Source of the DNA: an uncultured Granulosicoccaceae bacterium
GTDB taxonomy: Bacteria; Pseudomonadota; Gammaproteobacteria; Granulosicoccales; Granulosicoccaceae
NCBI GenBank assembly: GCA_938006335.1
Contig: CALLMF010000019.1
Span: 28,598 to 92,597 of the forward strand
Direction of reading: 5' to 3'
Length of the DNA stretch: 64,000 nt
Shown here: positions 51,161 to 61,986 of the stretch, in pieces
Position numbering within the stretch: the first letter of the stretch is position 1
How the letters are laid out: each line of letters starts with the position of its first letter
Notes under the pieces: generated by a model
The model's database searches: none
Told to the model about the DNA's origin: nothing
The model's input: the letters and a program-made list of their open reading frames with translations, nothing else
Made by a program: the position numbers and the translations under genes

Positions 51161-51769
51161 GTGACCTTTTTCATTGCTGCGGTCGCCGCTGCCCTCTCCT
51201 ATCTCGCCGGCTCCATATCCGCGGCCATTCTTGTCTGCCGACTGCGGGGCTTGCCGGATCCGCGCAGCACCGGCTCGGGCAATCCGGGCGCCACCAATGT
51301 GCTCCGGACAGGGGGCAAGAGCGCCGCCGCCATGACCCTAGTCGGAGACGCTCTCAAGGGAGTCATACCGGTGGTGATCGCCAGGCTGATGGGCCTGGAT
51401 GCCAGCGTCGTTGCGTTGGTGGCCGTCGCCGCCTTCCTTGGCCACCTGTATCCGGTGTTCTTCAACTTTGAAGGCGGCAAGGGCGTTGCCACCGCCCTCG
51501 GCGCATTGCTCGCAACCAACATCACAGCGGGCCTGCTTGCTCTGCTGATCTGGTTGGCGGCGAGCCTTGCCGGACGACGGTCATCATTGGCCGCGCTGGT
51601 GACCTTTGCACTGGTGCCGATCCTGCTGCTGATGGAAGCGGCACCGGTCGCGGCGACGGCCTTCACGCTGATCGGTGTGGGACTTTTCTACACACACCGC
51701 AGCAACATCGGTCGATTGCTAAACGGTACCGAACCGAGGATCGGCGAGAAGACCAGGACCGACTCGTGA
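51161..51769 (+). CDS. plsY: Acyl-phosphate:glycerol-3-phosphate acyltransferase
   Basis: First acylation step of phospholipid synthesis using acyl-phosphate. The 202-residue five-TM protein has the three PlsY cytoplasmic motifs: GSGNPGATNVLRTGGK (about residues 44-59), GHLYPVFFNFEGGKGVATALG (about 99-119) and the closing YTHRSNIGRLLNGTE. The start is GTG 51161; TATAGT at 51125-51130 may be its -10. Confidence 0.96.
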   Translation: MTFFIAAVAAALSYLAGSISAAILVCRLRGLPDPRSTGSGNPGATNVLRTGGKSAAAMTLVGDALKGVIPVVIARLMGLDASVVALVAVAAFLGHLYPVFFNFEGGKGVATALGALLATNITAGLLALLIWLAASLAGRRSSLAALVTFALVPILLLMEAAPVAATAFTLIGVGLFYTHRSNIGRLLNGTEPRIGEKTRTDS

Positions 51770-51807
51770 TCGCGGGTCTCGCAATCGGCTGTGGCAGCTC
51801 CCCTGTC

Positions 51808-54120
51808 TCAGAGCAGCAGCTCTTCGAGACTCCCGAGGAAGGCGTGAGTGGCGTCATCGACGTCTTCGTCACCCACGACCCAGACGACGGTCTTGAGCGC
51901 GCGACTGCGATCGGCCTTGCGCTTGAGCAGTAGCGGCAAGGTATCGAAGGCAGCCTTGGGATCAAAGCGAGCGATCAGCGATTGCTCGTGAATCAGCCGG
52001 GCACGCGCTTCGGTATCCATCGACATGAACGGCTCCCGCGTGGTCAACACCGAGAACGAACGCTCGAGACGACTGCGCCGAACACCGAGCTCGCGAGTGG
52101 CCGCGGTGAGGACCAACATACGCACTACCGCCTCGCCGTAGCCACCAGACTCGATGTGCGCGAGCGCACTCGTGACCTCTGGTGCATGCGCAAGATCAGC
52201 ATCCTGTGAACGCCCTTGCCGAGACTGCCGTGTTCGCTCCTGGCGATTGTCTCGTGGCTTGCCGTATCGCAGTGCAAACGGGTTTGACCACAGCGCAAAG
52301 AACGCAAGCTCGATACCCAACTCCTGGGTGGCTCGCTGTCGATCGATCGCATTCTCCGTAAAATCGGCCCACAAGCGCTCCATCATCAGAAACGGATTGT
52401 TGCTGGCGACCTCGCTTCGATCCTTGCGTACGGCGTCAGCTGCGTTGGGCAGCCACGCGGTCCACGGATTCATGTCCGACCACATCGAGCGTGACCATCG
52501 CAATGGATGACTGGCACGCATCGTCTCGCCCATGACATCAGTTGCCGTCGCCTGAACCATGGGTCTCAGCGTTGATTCATAACCATCCACCAGCGCCTCG
52601 GACGCTCTGGCAACGCCGGCGAAGGCTCGCTCATCCCGACGCCAGTCATCGTAGGCGGCAACATCTGCGAGCGTACGTCGCGCAAAGCTCACGCGAAAAC
52701 GCTTGTCGTCGCCCTCACCCTCGACGTCGTCGATGATCAGTTCATAGAGACCCGGCGGCAAGGCTTCGATGGTCTCCAGAATCGAGGCGATCTGGGTGTG
52801 CTCGCGCGTGGCCACTCGGGAGGAGACAAAGATGCCGAGATGCCCGACTTCCTCGTGCACGGTGTACACGATGCGTTGTCCGCGAACTTCTATCTCGCTT
52901 TCGCTGGCGTAGGTGTCTGCTATCCAGTTCAGCGCCTGCGGTGGCGGGGTGATGTTGTCACCACGAGAGGCAAACACGATGACTGGCGCCTTGATGGCCT
53001 TGAGATCGATCCTGCGACCCGGCTCCAGCTCGGCATCACCACGAGACAAACGGTTGCCGACAAAGAGATTCTCGACGATCCAACGCATTTCTTCATCGGT
53101 CATCAAGTGCAAGCCGCCCCACCAGCGCTCGAAATCGAGAAAGCGCGCGCGTTCGGAATCACCCTTGGCAAACACATCGTAGTACTTGCGAAACTTGGTG
53201 CTTCCTGGCGACAAGTCTTCAAAGTTCTGTACCAGATGCGCGCCATCGAAAAGCCCACCCGCCATGTCGGACATCACCAATGCCGGCAAGGCGCCACCGG
53301 CAAGACCACCGGCATAGCGCAGGGGATCCTGTCCGACCGTGCCGGACCAGTAGGACATCGGTGCGCCCGACAGCACGATCGGCCCCGTGAGTTCGGGGTG
53401 GGTCGCTGCAAGAATGGCGGTCGCCCACCCACCCTGACAGTTGCCGATGATGATGGGCTTGGGTGAATCAGGATGGCGAGCACTGACCTCATTGACAAAT
53501 GCAGCCTCCGCATCAACGACATGCGCGATGGTCTGCCCGGGCTCCGGCATGGGGCGGAACGCAACGAAGTAGACCGGCTGACTGTTGGCCAGCGCCACCC
53601 CGACCTGGCTATCGGATTTGAAACCACCGATACCCGCACCGTGACCCGCACGTGGGTCGATGATGATGAACGGACGCAGCGTGTCGTCTACCGTCTTCCC
53701 TTCCGGCGGAAAAATCCTCAGCAATGTGTAGTTGCATGGGCGGGGCAGCGTCGCGCCGTCGATGATCAGCTCGTAGTCATAGATGAGCACCGGTGGCGCA
53801 TCATCCGCTTCGTGCTGATTGAAGTCGTTACCCCGCGCACGCAGCGTATCCATGAAGAGGATCTGGCGTTGCGCAGTGTCCACGCACCAATCCTGCCAGT
53901 CCTGAAACAGCTGCCCCCCGGCGGTGCGCTCCGCGACGCGTTGCCCAGCAGCCAAGCTGTCCTTACGGATGTCGGTTGCTCTGTCAAGGAGCCGCGTTTT
54001 TCCACGGGCGCTGTGTCCTGCCCACGCACGAGAGAACGACTCCCCAAGCAAGAAAGCCGGTGTCGGGTCGAACCAGTCCGCGAAGGGCTGCGAGGATCCG
54101 GATGTATTTTTATAAGTCAT
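51808..54120 (-). CDS. DUF3141 PhaC-like alpha/beta-hydrolase
   Basis: A 770-residue protein of the DUF3141 group. The alpha/beta-hydrolase core has IIIGNCQGGWA with C228 at the nucleophile position (PHA synthases use G-x-C-x-G-G), an ASRGDNITPP segment for the acidic residue and EVGHLGIFVS for the His near 437. After about residue 450 comes a long alpha-helical region without PhaC counterpart. The Cys nucleophile suggests acyl transfer on PHA-related substrates. CAGGAG precedes the ATG; it lies 28 nt after phaC and is the last gene of the PHA operon. Confidence 0.85.
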   Translation of the reverse strand: MTYKNTSGSSQPFADWFDPTPAFLLGESFSRAWAGHSARGKTRLLDRATDIRKDSLAAGQRVAERTAGGQLFQDWQDWCVDTAQRQILFMDTLRARGNDFNQHEADDAPPVLIYDYELIIDGATLPRPCNYTLLRIFPPEGKTVDDTLRPFIIIDPRAGHGAGIGGFKSDSQVGVALANSQPVYFVAFRPMPEPGQTIAHVVDAEAAFVNEVSARHPDSPKPIIIGNCQGGWATAILAATHPELTGPIVLSGAPMSYWSGTVGQDPLRYAGGLAGGALPALVMSDMAGGLFDGAHLVQNFEDLSPGSTKFRKYYDVFAKGDSERARFLDFERWWGGLHLMTDEEMRWIVENLFVGNRLSRGDAELEPGRRIDLKAIKAPVIVFASRGDNITPPPQALNWIADTYASESEIEVRGQRIVYTVHEEVGHLGIFVSSRVATREHTQIASILETIEALPPGLYELIIDDVEGEGDDKRFRVSFARRTLADVAAYDDWRRDERAFAGVARASEALVDGYESTLRPMVQATATDVMGETMRASHPLRWSRSMWSDMNPWTAWLPNAADAVRKDRSEVASNNPFLMMERLWADFTENAIDRQRATQELGIELAFFALWSNPFALRYGKPRDNRQERTRQSRQGRSQDADLAHAPEVTSALAHIESGGYGEAVVRMLVLTAATRELGVRRSRLERSFSVLTTREPFMSMDTEARARLIHEQSLIARFDPKAAFDTLPLLLKRKADRSRALKTVVWVVGDEDVDDATHAFLGSLEELLL

Positions 54121-54148
54121 GTCATGCGCTCCTGATCGTGCCGGCCAC

Positions 54149-55996
54149 TCAACTCTTGACCCTTACATAGCTGCCGGGAGCATCTTCAACAATGTCCAGC
54201 GCGCCATCGCCGGGCGTTCTGGCAGCGACTCGCTTGCCGGACAGGGGCGCCAGCCACTCGTCCCAGTCCTGCCACCATGACCCGGGATGCTCAATTGCAC
54301 CGGACATCCAGGTATCGAAGTCGGCGGGATTCGACTCATTGATCCAGTACTGGTACTTGTTTGCGGCAGGCGGGTTGATGACTCCAGCGATATGACCCGA
54401 CCCCGCCAACATGAATCGCACATCGCCGCCGTAAAGACCGGTCGACCTGAATACCGACCGGCAGGGGGCAATGTGATCTTCGCGCGCGGCCTGCAGATAG
54501 ATCGGAATAGTGATCTTGCCAAGATCGATGGGCACGCCCTTCAGCTCGATCGCACCGGGTGTCGACAAGGCATTGTCGATGTACATGCGGCGCAGATAAA
54601 ACAAGTGGGTTTCGCGCGGCATCCGCGTGCTGTCTGAATTCCAGTACAACAAGTCGAACTTCAATGGCTCCTTGCCCATCAGGTAGTTGTCGACGTAAAA
54701 GGACCAGATCAGATCATTGGCACGTAGCAGGTTGAAGGTCTTGGCCATGGCACTGCCTTCGAGATATCCCGACTCCTTCATGCGGTGCTCGAGATTCTCC
54801 AGCTGCACCTCGTCGGCGAACAGCTTCAGATCTCCTGCTTCTTCGAAGTCTGCCTGTGATGCAAAGAAGGTGGCGGCCTTGACTCTGTCGTCGCCCTGGT
54901 CTGCCATGTAAGCAAGAGTCGCAGACAACAATGTACCGCCGATGCAGTACCCGATCATCGTGACTTCACGCTCGCCACAGGCCTTCTCGACAGCATCAAG
55001 CGAGTCGAGAACACCTTCCTGCATATAGTCCTCGAAGGTCTTGTTGCCGAGTTCCTTGTCCGGGTTGACCCACGACATGACAAACACGGTGTAGCCCGCT
55101 TCCACAGCCCATTTGATGAAGCTGTTCTTTGGCTGCAGATCGAGAATGTAGAACTTGTTGATCCACGGGGGAACGATCACCAGGGGACGACGGTGAACCT
55201 TCTCGGTGGTGGGTGTGTACTGGATCAGCTGCACCAGCTCGTTTTGCCAGACCACCTTGCCGGGCGTTGTCGCAATACTCTCGCCGAGGGCAAACGCATC
55301 CGGATCGTTCATCAGGATTTCGAGCTCACCGGTCTTGGGATCGAGATCGCGCTGCAGGTTCTTCATCCCCTGAATCAGGCTTTGCCCACCGGTCTCGCGC
55401 ATGCGCTCGATCACCGCTGGATTGGTCATCAGGAAATTGCTGGGCGCAAACGCGTCCGCCAGCAGACGCGTATGAAACACAAGCTTGTCCCTGTCACGGG
55501 CATCGAGGCCCTCAACTGACCCAAGCGTATCCACCAGCCAGTTCGATGTGATCAGGTATGTCCGGCGGACCAGGTCAAACAGGGGCTGCTCGGCCCAACT
55601 GTCGTCACGAAAACGTTTGTCGCGCACATCAGCAAGGTGGGTGGCCTCAACGACCTTCGGCGCCATCGACGCCCACAGTTCGGCATGCTGCTGCCACAGG
55701 GCATAGTTGGCTTCAATCAACTTCTGGGGATCGAGCGCCAGCTTCTCGGACGCTTTTTTGAATGCGGGACCTACGTTGAGAGGATCGACCTCGCGCTGTA
55801 CTGGCGACAAGGTTTCCGCCAAGAGCTTCTGGGAGCGATTCAATAATTCGGTCGTGGCGCCTGCCTGCTGGTTGAACAGTTCGAAAGCTGTGCGGCTGAA
55901 CTCGGCGAACATGTCAGCCGCTTCAGCGGCGTTGTCTACGCCCGTGTCGTCAGGATTGTTTGCATCCGGCTTGCCGTCATTCGGATCGGTCGCCAT
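54149..55996 (-). CDS. phaC: Class I poly(3-hydroxyalkanoate) synthase
   Basis: Polymerises 3-hydroxyacyl-CoA to PHA on granules. From the ATG at 55996, 615 residues: a variable N-terminal domain of about 200 residues and the catalytic alpha/beta-hydrolase domain with MIGYCIGGTLL (C351), REDHIAP (catalytic Asp) and GSGHIAGVINPP (catalytic His). AAGGAG sits 8 nt upstream of the ATG. The gene overlaps phaR by 20 nt. Length fits class I synthases, which need no PhaE partner. Confidence 0.96.
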   Translation of the reverse strand: MATDPNDGKPDANNPDDTGVDNAAEAADMFAEFSRTAFELFNQQAGATTELLNRSQKLLAETLSPVQREVDPLNVGPAFKKASEKLALDPQKLIEANYALWQQHAELWASMAPKVVEATHLADVRDKRFRDDSWAEQPLFDLVRRTYLITSNWLVDTLGSVEGLDARDRDKLVFHTRLLADAFAPSNFLMTNPAVIERMRETGGQSLIQGMKNLQRDLDPKTGELEILMNDPDAFALGESIATTPGKVVWQNELVQLIQYTPTTEKVHRRPLVIVPPWINKFYILDLQPKNSFIKWAVEAGYTVFVMSWVNPDKELGNKTFEDYMQEGVLDSLDAVEKACGEREVTMIGYCIGGTLLSATLAYMADQGDDRVKAATFFASQADFEEAGDLKLFADEVQLENLEHRMKESGYLEGSAMAKTFNLLRANDLIWSFYVDNYLMGKEPLKFDLLYWNSDSTRMPRETHLFYLRRMYIDNALSTPGAIELKGVPIDLGKITIPIYLQAAREDHIAPCRSVFRSTGLYGGDVRFMLAGSGHIAGVINPPAANKYQYWINESNPADFDTWMSGAIEHPGSWWQDWDEWLAPLSGKRVAARTPGDGALDIVEDAPGSYVRVKS

Positions 55997-56468
55997 CGGA
56001 TGACTCCTTGGTTGTGGGGGGCGTGAACGGCGCACGGCCGACACCCGCTGAAACCAACGACTCCCAGGCCGCAAGATTCTGCTTGATGATGCCTTGCATG
56101 GCATCGACGGGAGCGGCAGACAGGACTGACGTCATGCGCTCCTGGAAGTCCCGCTGCTGTTGCATGAAGGTATTCACGCTCTGCTGCAGATAGTCACCCA
56201 TCATGTGCTGCATCGGGTCACCGTAGAAGCGAATAAGCTGGGTCAGCAGCACCTCTGTGAGCAGTGGCTCCCCCGACCGCTCCTGATCGACGATGATCTG
56301 GAGCAGCAATGCGCGGGTGATGTCCTCGTCAGAGGTGTCATCCACGATCTGCACGTTGACACCGGCAACGATAAGCTTGCGAATGTCGGCCAGCGTAACG
56401 TGCTTGCTGGCTACGGTGTCATACAGACGCCGATTCGCGTATTTCTTGATGAGCCGACGGTCGTTCAC
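55977..56468 (-). CDS. phaR: PHA synthesis repressor PhaR
   Basis: A 163-residue regulator that in other species represses phasin genes and is titrated by PHA granules. It begins RRLIKKYANRRLYDT, the hallmark DNA-binding segment, followed by HVTLADIRKLI and TSDEDITRALLLQIIVDQE, the PHB accumulation regulatory domain. It lies between the phasin genes and phaC on the same strand. Probable targets are in the gap at 57415-57756. Confidence 0.94.
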   Translation of the reverse strand: MNDRRLIKKYANRRLYDTVASKHVTLADIRKLIVAGVNVQIVDDTSDEDITRALLLQIIVDQERSGEPLLTEVLLTQLIRFYGDPMQHMMGDYLQQSVNTFMQQQRDFQERMTSVLSAAPVDAMQGIIKQNLAAWESLVSAGVGRAPFTPPTTKESSDGDRSE

Positions 56469-56570
56469 GCAGAGGGCCAGTAATCTTGGATATTCACGTC
56501 ACAGTGTAGTGGTGCGAGCCGTTGCAGCACACTCGTGGCATGCGCGCCGATCACCCTTGTGTGAAACGCG

Positions 56571-56975
56571 TCACCCCTTGGCCGCTTTTCTCGATGCCGT
56601 CTTGCGCTTGGTCGCCGTGGAGGTGGCTCGCTTGCTCTTCGCCGGCGCTTTTCGTGCGGCGGCCTTCTTCTTTGCTGCCACCTTCTTTGCCACTGCTTTT
56701 GCCGGCGCTTTCGTGGCCTTGCGTGGAGCGGGCTTGGCGGAGGCCTTGACACTCGGTGCCGCCTGAACATCGCCGAAGGCGCGCATCTGCCCGATTGCCA
56801 CATCCATCCAAATGCCGAACGCTTCATAGTTGCGGCGTGTCAGCTGCTCCACCGAGTCGGTGAATTGCCGGCTGATCGCCAGCGCCTGCTCAGTCGATTG
56901 GATGTCGCCACCCGCAAACAATGGCTCCGTACCGAACCACGAGTCAGGCATTTGGAAGGGCTTGAAGGTATTCAT
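56571..56975 (-). CDS. Phasin-like protein with histone-H1-like Lys/Ala/Pro-rich tail (PhaF-like)
   Basis: A 134-residue protein. Residues 1 to about 70 look like a short phasin: helical, with TEQALAISRQFTDSVEQLTRRNYEAF. From about 78 to the end the sequence is a Lys/Ala/Pro-rich low-complexity tail (APRKATKAPAKAVAKKVAAK and following), like histone H1 or PhaF. PhaF binds granules through its phasin domain and DNA through this tail, segregating granules at division. CAGGAGA precedes the ATG at 56975. It follows the other phasin gene by 82 nt. Confidence 0.8.
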   Translation of the reverse strand: MNTFKPFQMPDSWFGTEPLFAGGDIQSTEQALAISRQFTDSVEQLTRRNYEAFGIWMDVAIGQMRAFGDVQAAPSVKASAKPAPRKATKAPAKAVAKKVAAKKKAAARKAPAKSKRATSTATKRKTASRKAAKG

Positions 56976-57057
56976 GTCACGTTCTCCTGGGATACTGCAA
57001 GGCAAGGACGGCGGCATCGCTGCGGGCCGCCGCCCCTTGATCGCTATCAGCGGTGGT

Positions 57058-57414
57058 TCAGGCGGTCTTGACGAGATCAGATGCTTCTTCGGCAACGGCT
57101 TTTGCCTTGGTGCCGAACTCATTGCCAAGCTCTGCGTACTCATTGGCACGCGCGCCGAGCAGCTCGGTGAAGGCCGTGGCCTCGGCTACCTGAGCTGAGG
57201 CGACGTCAGACATGCTGCCACCGGACAGCGGAAGCTTGGCCTGCTTGAGCGCGTAGTCGACCATGTCGCCCATCAGTGAATAGTTCTTGCGCATGACGGT
57301 CTCGGCGGTCTCGACTGCGAGGCCTCCGAACAGACGCATGGGCTCAAGCGCCTTGGACTGCATGTCGGTGGCCTGACGAAACTGCTCGGTGAAATCAAGG
57401 TTGGCTGCGTTCAT
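57058..57414 (-). CDS. Phasin family protein
   Basis: A 118-residue helical granule-associated protein with QFRQATDMQSKALEPMRLFGGLAVE and a C-terminal helix EYAELGNEFGTKAKAVAEEA, both typical of small phasins that coat PHA granules. CGGAG lies 9 nt before the ATG. It is the first gene of the minus-strand PHA operon and is divergent from phaB across 342 bp. Confidence 0.88.
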   Translation of the reverse strand: MNAANLDFTEQFRQATDMQSKALEPMRLFGGLAVETAETVMRKNYSLMGDMVDYALKQAKLPLSGGSMSDVASAQVAEATAFTELLGARANEYAELGNEFGTKAKAVAEEASDLVKTA

Positions 57415-57756
57415 GACGAACTCCGTAAGTGGGTGTGTGGGGAAGACTGTCGGTCGCTACTTGGGAAGGCAGCGGCACCGTTCTTCTTGCACTGCACAAT
57501 AGCGGCCACCAGCCACCAAATCAATAGATAAATCGCATCGCAACCGTGTTTGAGTTGCAAAAACAGCTGTGAACGCCACGACCAGGATCGCGATGTTTCA
57601 CGCTTTTTATTGCAGCGCAACGCCGTTGAGGTTCCCGCGATCAAACACAAGGCGGCATGCAGATATCTTGCTCACAAGACATATGACACAACGTCACCTT
57701 TGACCAGACATTTGTGCCACAGTCGACAGCCGTTCCACCACTGTTTGCAAGAGAAG
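57415..57756. promoter_or_regulatory. Divergent phasin-phaB regulatory region with TGC/GCA motifs
   Basis: This 342-bp gap is more A/T-rich than its surroundings and holds several TTGC/GCAA motifs: TTGCACTGCACAA (57487-57499), TTGCAA (57555-57560) and the perfect palindrome TTGCAGCGCAA (57610-57620). PhaR in other species binds TGC-rich sequences in phasin promoters, so these are candidate PhaR sites. I found no unambiguous -35/-10 pair for either direction. Confidence 0.45.
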
Positions 57757-58482
57757 ATGAATCGATTGGCCGTAGTCACCGGAGGCACACGAGGAATCGG
57801 CGCCGCCGTATCCGTGATGCTCAAGGACAAGGGATACAAGGTTGCCGCGACGTACGCAGGCAACGATGAACGGGCCAACGCCTTTGCCGAGGACACGGGA
57901 ATTCCGGTGTTCAAGTTTGATGTCGCTGACCATGCCGCCTGCGAGGCGGGAATCGCCAGCATCGTGGAAGCCCTGGGTGCCGAGGTCGACATTCTGGTCA
58001 ACAACGCCGGCATCACCCGTGACGGGACGATGCACAGGATGACTCCCGAGAATTGGCAGGCCGTGCTGGATACCAACCTCAGTGGTTGCTATCACATGTG
58101 TGCGTGCGTGATCGACGGCATGCGCAGCCGCAACTTTGGCCGCATCGTCAACGTCGGCTCGATCAATGGACAAGCCGGTCAGTACGGGCAGGTCAACTAC
58201 GCAGCGGCCAAATCCGGCATTCATGGCTTCACCAAGGCGCTCGCGCAGGAAGGTGCTGCGAAGGGCATCACGGTCAACGCCATCGCGCCCGGCTATGTCG
58301 ACACCGACATGGTCAGAGCCGTCCCGCCGGACGTGCTGCAGAAGATTGTTGCGCGTATTCCGGTTGGTCGGCTCGGAAAAGCCGAAGACATTGCGCGCAG
58401 CGTGATGTTTCTGGTCGCCGACGAGGCCGATTTCATCACCGGCTCGACGCTGTCGGTCAACGGCGGCCAGCACATGTACTGA
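57757..58482 (+). CDS. phaB: Acetoacetyl-CoA reductase
   Basis: NADPH-dependent reduction of acetoacetyl-CoA to (R)-3-hydroxybutyryl-CoA, the PHB precursor. The 241-residue SDR has VTGGTRGIGAAVS, NNAGITRDGTMHRM (PhaB/FabG-type) and the catalytic YAAAKSGIHGFTKALAQE, ending with SVNGGQHMY, characteristic of PhaB. I chose ATG 57757 because it precedes the Rossmann strand directly. A ketothiolase (phaA) is not in the window. Confidence 0.94.
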   Translation: MNRLAVVTGGTRGIGAAVSVMLKDKGYKVAATYAGNDERANAFAEDTGIPVFKFDVADHAACEAGIASIVEALGAEVDILVNNAGITRDGTMHRMTPENWQAVLDTNLSGCYHMCACVIDGMRSRNFGRIVNVGSINGQAGQYGQVNYAAAKSGIHGFTKALAQEGAAKGITVNAIAPGYVDTDMVRAVPPDVLQKIVARIPVGRLGKAEDIARSVMFLVADEADFITGSTLSVNGGQHMY

Positions 58483-58528
58483 CGGCGTACCCGAACCAAA
58501 CCGCCCGCCCCCCCGGCCAACGACCCGA

Positions 58529-59560
58529 CTAGCCGGGGCCGGGCGAGGACAGCTCGGTCAATGGCCAGCGGGGGCGAGCGCGGATCGCCATGGTTGTGCG
58601 TTCGCCCCCCGCCAGTCGCAGCGCACCGGCCAGCGCGATCATCGCGCCGTTGTCCGTGCAGAACTCCAACCGCGGGTACCAGACCCGTGCGTCGACCGCT
58701 GCGGTCTCGCGCTCGAGCCGATCGCGCAGACGACGGTTGGCACTCACCCCACCCGCCACGACCAGACGTTGCAGACCGCACTCGCGCAGGGCGCGCAAAC
58801 TCCGCGCAACCAGCACGTCGATAACTGCGGCCTCGAAACTCGCCGCGAGATCCGCACGACACCCGTCACCGAGCGACTTGTAACGCGTGATCGCTGCGGT
58901 CTTCAGGCCGCTGAAACTGAAGTCCAGGCCAGCCCTGTCGAGTAACGGTCGCGGTAAATCAATGACGCTGGCATCGCCTTGCTCCGCCAGCGCCGACAGA
59001 GCTGCACCGCCCGGATACGGCAGCCCGAGCATCTTGGCTGTCTTGTCAAAGGCTTCGCCCGCCGCATCGTCCAGCGAGCTGCCGAGCACTTCGTATTCAC
59101 CCAGGCCTCGCACGGCGACCAGCTGCGTGTGCCCACCGGACACCAGCAGGCAGACAAACGGGAATTGCGGCACATCGGGCTCGAGCAAGGGCGACAACAG
59201 ATGCCCCTCCATGTGATGCACTTCGACGGCCGGTTTACCGAGCCCCAGCGCATAGCTGCGAGCAAAAGCAGCCCCGGTCAACAGGGCACCAGCAAGCCCC
59301 GGGCCCGCCGTATAGGCAACCCCCGCGAGCTGATCCACGGACAGATCCGCCTGCGCGAGCACCTTGCGAACCAGCGGCACCAACCTCAGGACATGATCGC
59401 GCGACGCGATTTCCGGCACCACCCCTCCGTACAGGGCATGCACGTCAATCTGACTGTGAACGGCATGCGCGAGCAGCCGGCCATCGGTGGTGCAGATGGC
59501 CAGCCCCGTTTCGTCACAGGAGGTCTCGACACCGAGCACCGGCCCTTCCAATACCTTCAT
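58529..59560 (-). CDS. tsaD: tRNA threonylcarbamoyladenosine synthase subunit TsaD
   Basis: Transfers threonylcarbamoyl to A37 of ANN-decoding tRNAs with TsaB and TsaE. The 343-residue ASKHA-fold protein begins [12 protein letters not shown], carries the metal-binding [21 protein letters not shown], and the closing [11 protein letters not shown] chose ATG 59560; ATG 59590 would add ten residues before the family start. It is divergent from rpsU, as in most gammaproteobacteria. Confidence 0.96.
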   Translation of the reverse strand: MKVLEGPVLGVETSCDETGLAICTTDGRLLAHAVHSQIDVHALYGGVVPEIASRDHVLRLVPLVRKVLAQADLSVDQLAGVAYTAGPGLAGALLTGAAFARSYALGLGKPAVEVHHMEGHLLSPLLEPDVPQFPFVCLLVSGGHTQLVAVRGLGEYEVLGSSLDDAAGEAFDKTAKMLGLPYPGGAALSALAEQGDASVIDLPRPLLDRAGLDFSFSGLKTAAITRYKSLGDGCRADLAASFEAAVIDVLVARSLRALRECGLQRLVVAGGVSANRRLRDRLERETAAVDARVWYPRLEFCTDNGAMIALAGALRLAGGERTTMAIRARPRWPLTELSSPGPG

Positions 59561-59573
59561 TGCCCAAGACACC

Positions 59574-59603
59574 TTGATGTATCGCCCCAATGACCGCTAT
59601 CAT
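59574..59603 (+). promoter_or_regulatory. Candidate sigma70 promoter of rpsU
   Basis: TTGATG (59574-59579) and TATCAT (59598-59603) are spaced 18 nt apart in the tsaD-rpsU divergent gap. The transcript would start near 59610, about 30 nt before the ATG, leaving room for the GGGAG-like sequence at 59605-59609 only in a longer mRNA. Confidence 0.55.
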
Positions 59604-59638
59604 AGGGAGTTCTTCATCGCCCAGAGTCCGTCCTCTAC

Positions 59639-59854
59639 ATGCCCTCCGTTCGAGTCAAGGAAAACGAGCCCTTTGAAATGGCCCTGCGCCGCTTCAAGCG
59701 TGGCTGTGAAAAAGCTGGAATCCTCACTGAAACCCGCCGTCGCGAGTTTTACGAAAAGCCCACGACCGAGCGCAAGCGCAAGGCGGCGGCAGCTGTAAAG
59801 CGCCACCAGAAGAAGCTGTCGAAAGAATCGGCACGCCGCGTTCGCTTGTACTGA
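59639..59854 (+). CDS. rpsU: 30S ribosomal protein bS21
   Basis: A 71-residue basic protein starting [20 protein letters not shown], with the family stretch [15 protein letters not shown], ending [10 protein letters not shown]. It is the first gene of what is usually the rpsU-dnaG-rpoD macromolecular synthesis operon; here yqeY follows and dnaG does not. A hairpin separates it from yqeY. Confidence 0.98.
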   Translation: MPSVRVKENEPFEMALRRFKRGCEKAGILTETRRREFYEKPTTERKRKAAAAVKRHQKKLSKESARRVRLY

Positions 59855-59883
59855 TCAGCGGCCTGTTCGGCGACTTGGGCACG

Positions 59884-59923
59884 GCCGGCGCTCGACGGGA
59901 CCACATCCGTCGAGGTAGCCGGC
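59884..59923 (+). terminator. Hairpin between rpsU and yqeY
   Basis: GCCGGC plus CTCGACGG pair with CCGTCGAG plus GCCGGC, a 14-bp stem interrupted by one small internal loop, with an 8-nt apical loop. There is no T tract, so it may attenuate rather than terminate transcription. An rpsU-downstream attenuator is known in the Escherichia coli operon. Confidence 0.5.
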
Positions 59924-59957
59924 ACCACGCCCTGCCGACGCTTTGTGACTGGTTCTT

Positions 59958-60410
59958 ATGAGTAGCCCCACACGCCAACGCGTGCTCGACGATATCAAGG
60001 TGGCCATGAAAGCGGGCGACAAGCCCCGGCTCGCCACCTTGCGCCTAGTGTCCGCTGCCATCAAGCAGCGCGAGGTCGACGAGCGAATCGAGCTCGACGA
60101 GGCGGCAACCGTCGCCATACTCGACAAGCTGATGAAGCAGCGTCGCGAATCCGTTGCGCAGTATCAACAAGCCGGGCGTGACGATCTCGTCGCCCAGGAA
60201 GAATCCGAGATGGCGATCATCACGGACTACCTGCCCGCTGGACTCGATGACGCCGAGATCGACAAGGCCATCGACGATGCAGTGAGCTCGACGGGAGCAT
60301 CGAGCGTAAAGGACATGGGTGGCGTCATGGCCATCCTCAAGCCGGCCCTGACGGGTCGGGCGGACCTCGGCGATGTCAGCCGACGCGTCAAGGCACGACT
60401 CGGCGCCTGA
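59958..60410 (+). CDS. GatB/YqeY-domain protein
   Basis: A 150-residue cytosolic protein with the YqeY features: a basic N-terminal helix (RQRVLDDIKVAMKAGDKPRL), KQREVDERIELD, LMKQRRESVAQYQQAGR and the tail VKDMGGVMAILKPALTGRADL, related to the tRNA-binding C-terminal domain of GatB. Its role outside the amidotransferase is unsettled. It follows rpsU by 103 bp, as in Pseudomonas-type genomes. Confidence 0.93.
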   Translation: MSSPTRQRVLDDIKVAMKAGDKPRLATLRLVSAAIKQREVDERIELDEAATVAILDKLMKQRRESVAQYQQAGRDDLVAQEESEMAIITDYLPAGLDDAEIDKAIDDAVSSTGASSVKDMGGVMAILKPALTGRADLGDVSRRVKARLGA

Positions 60411-60477
60411 GCCTGCCCCGGCAAGTGTCAACCAGCGGCCTCGGCCGAGCGGCGTTCGCTCTTCGTGCGCGCCATAG

Positions 60478-61935
<1,458 letters not shown>

Positions 61936-61986
61936 CACCCACCCACAACGCCCAAAGATTGAACTCAGAGATTGCTTGACACCCCG

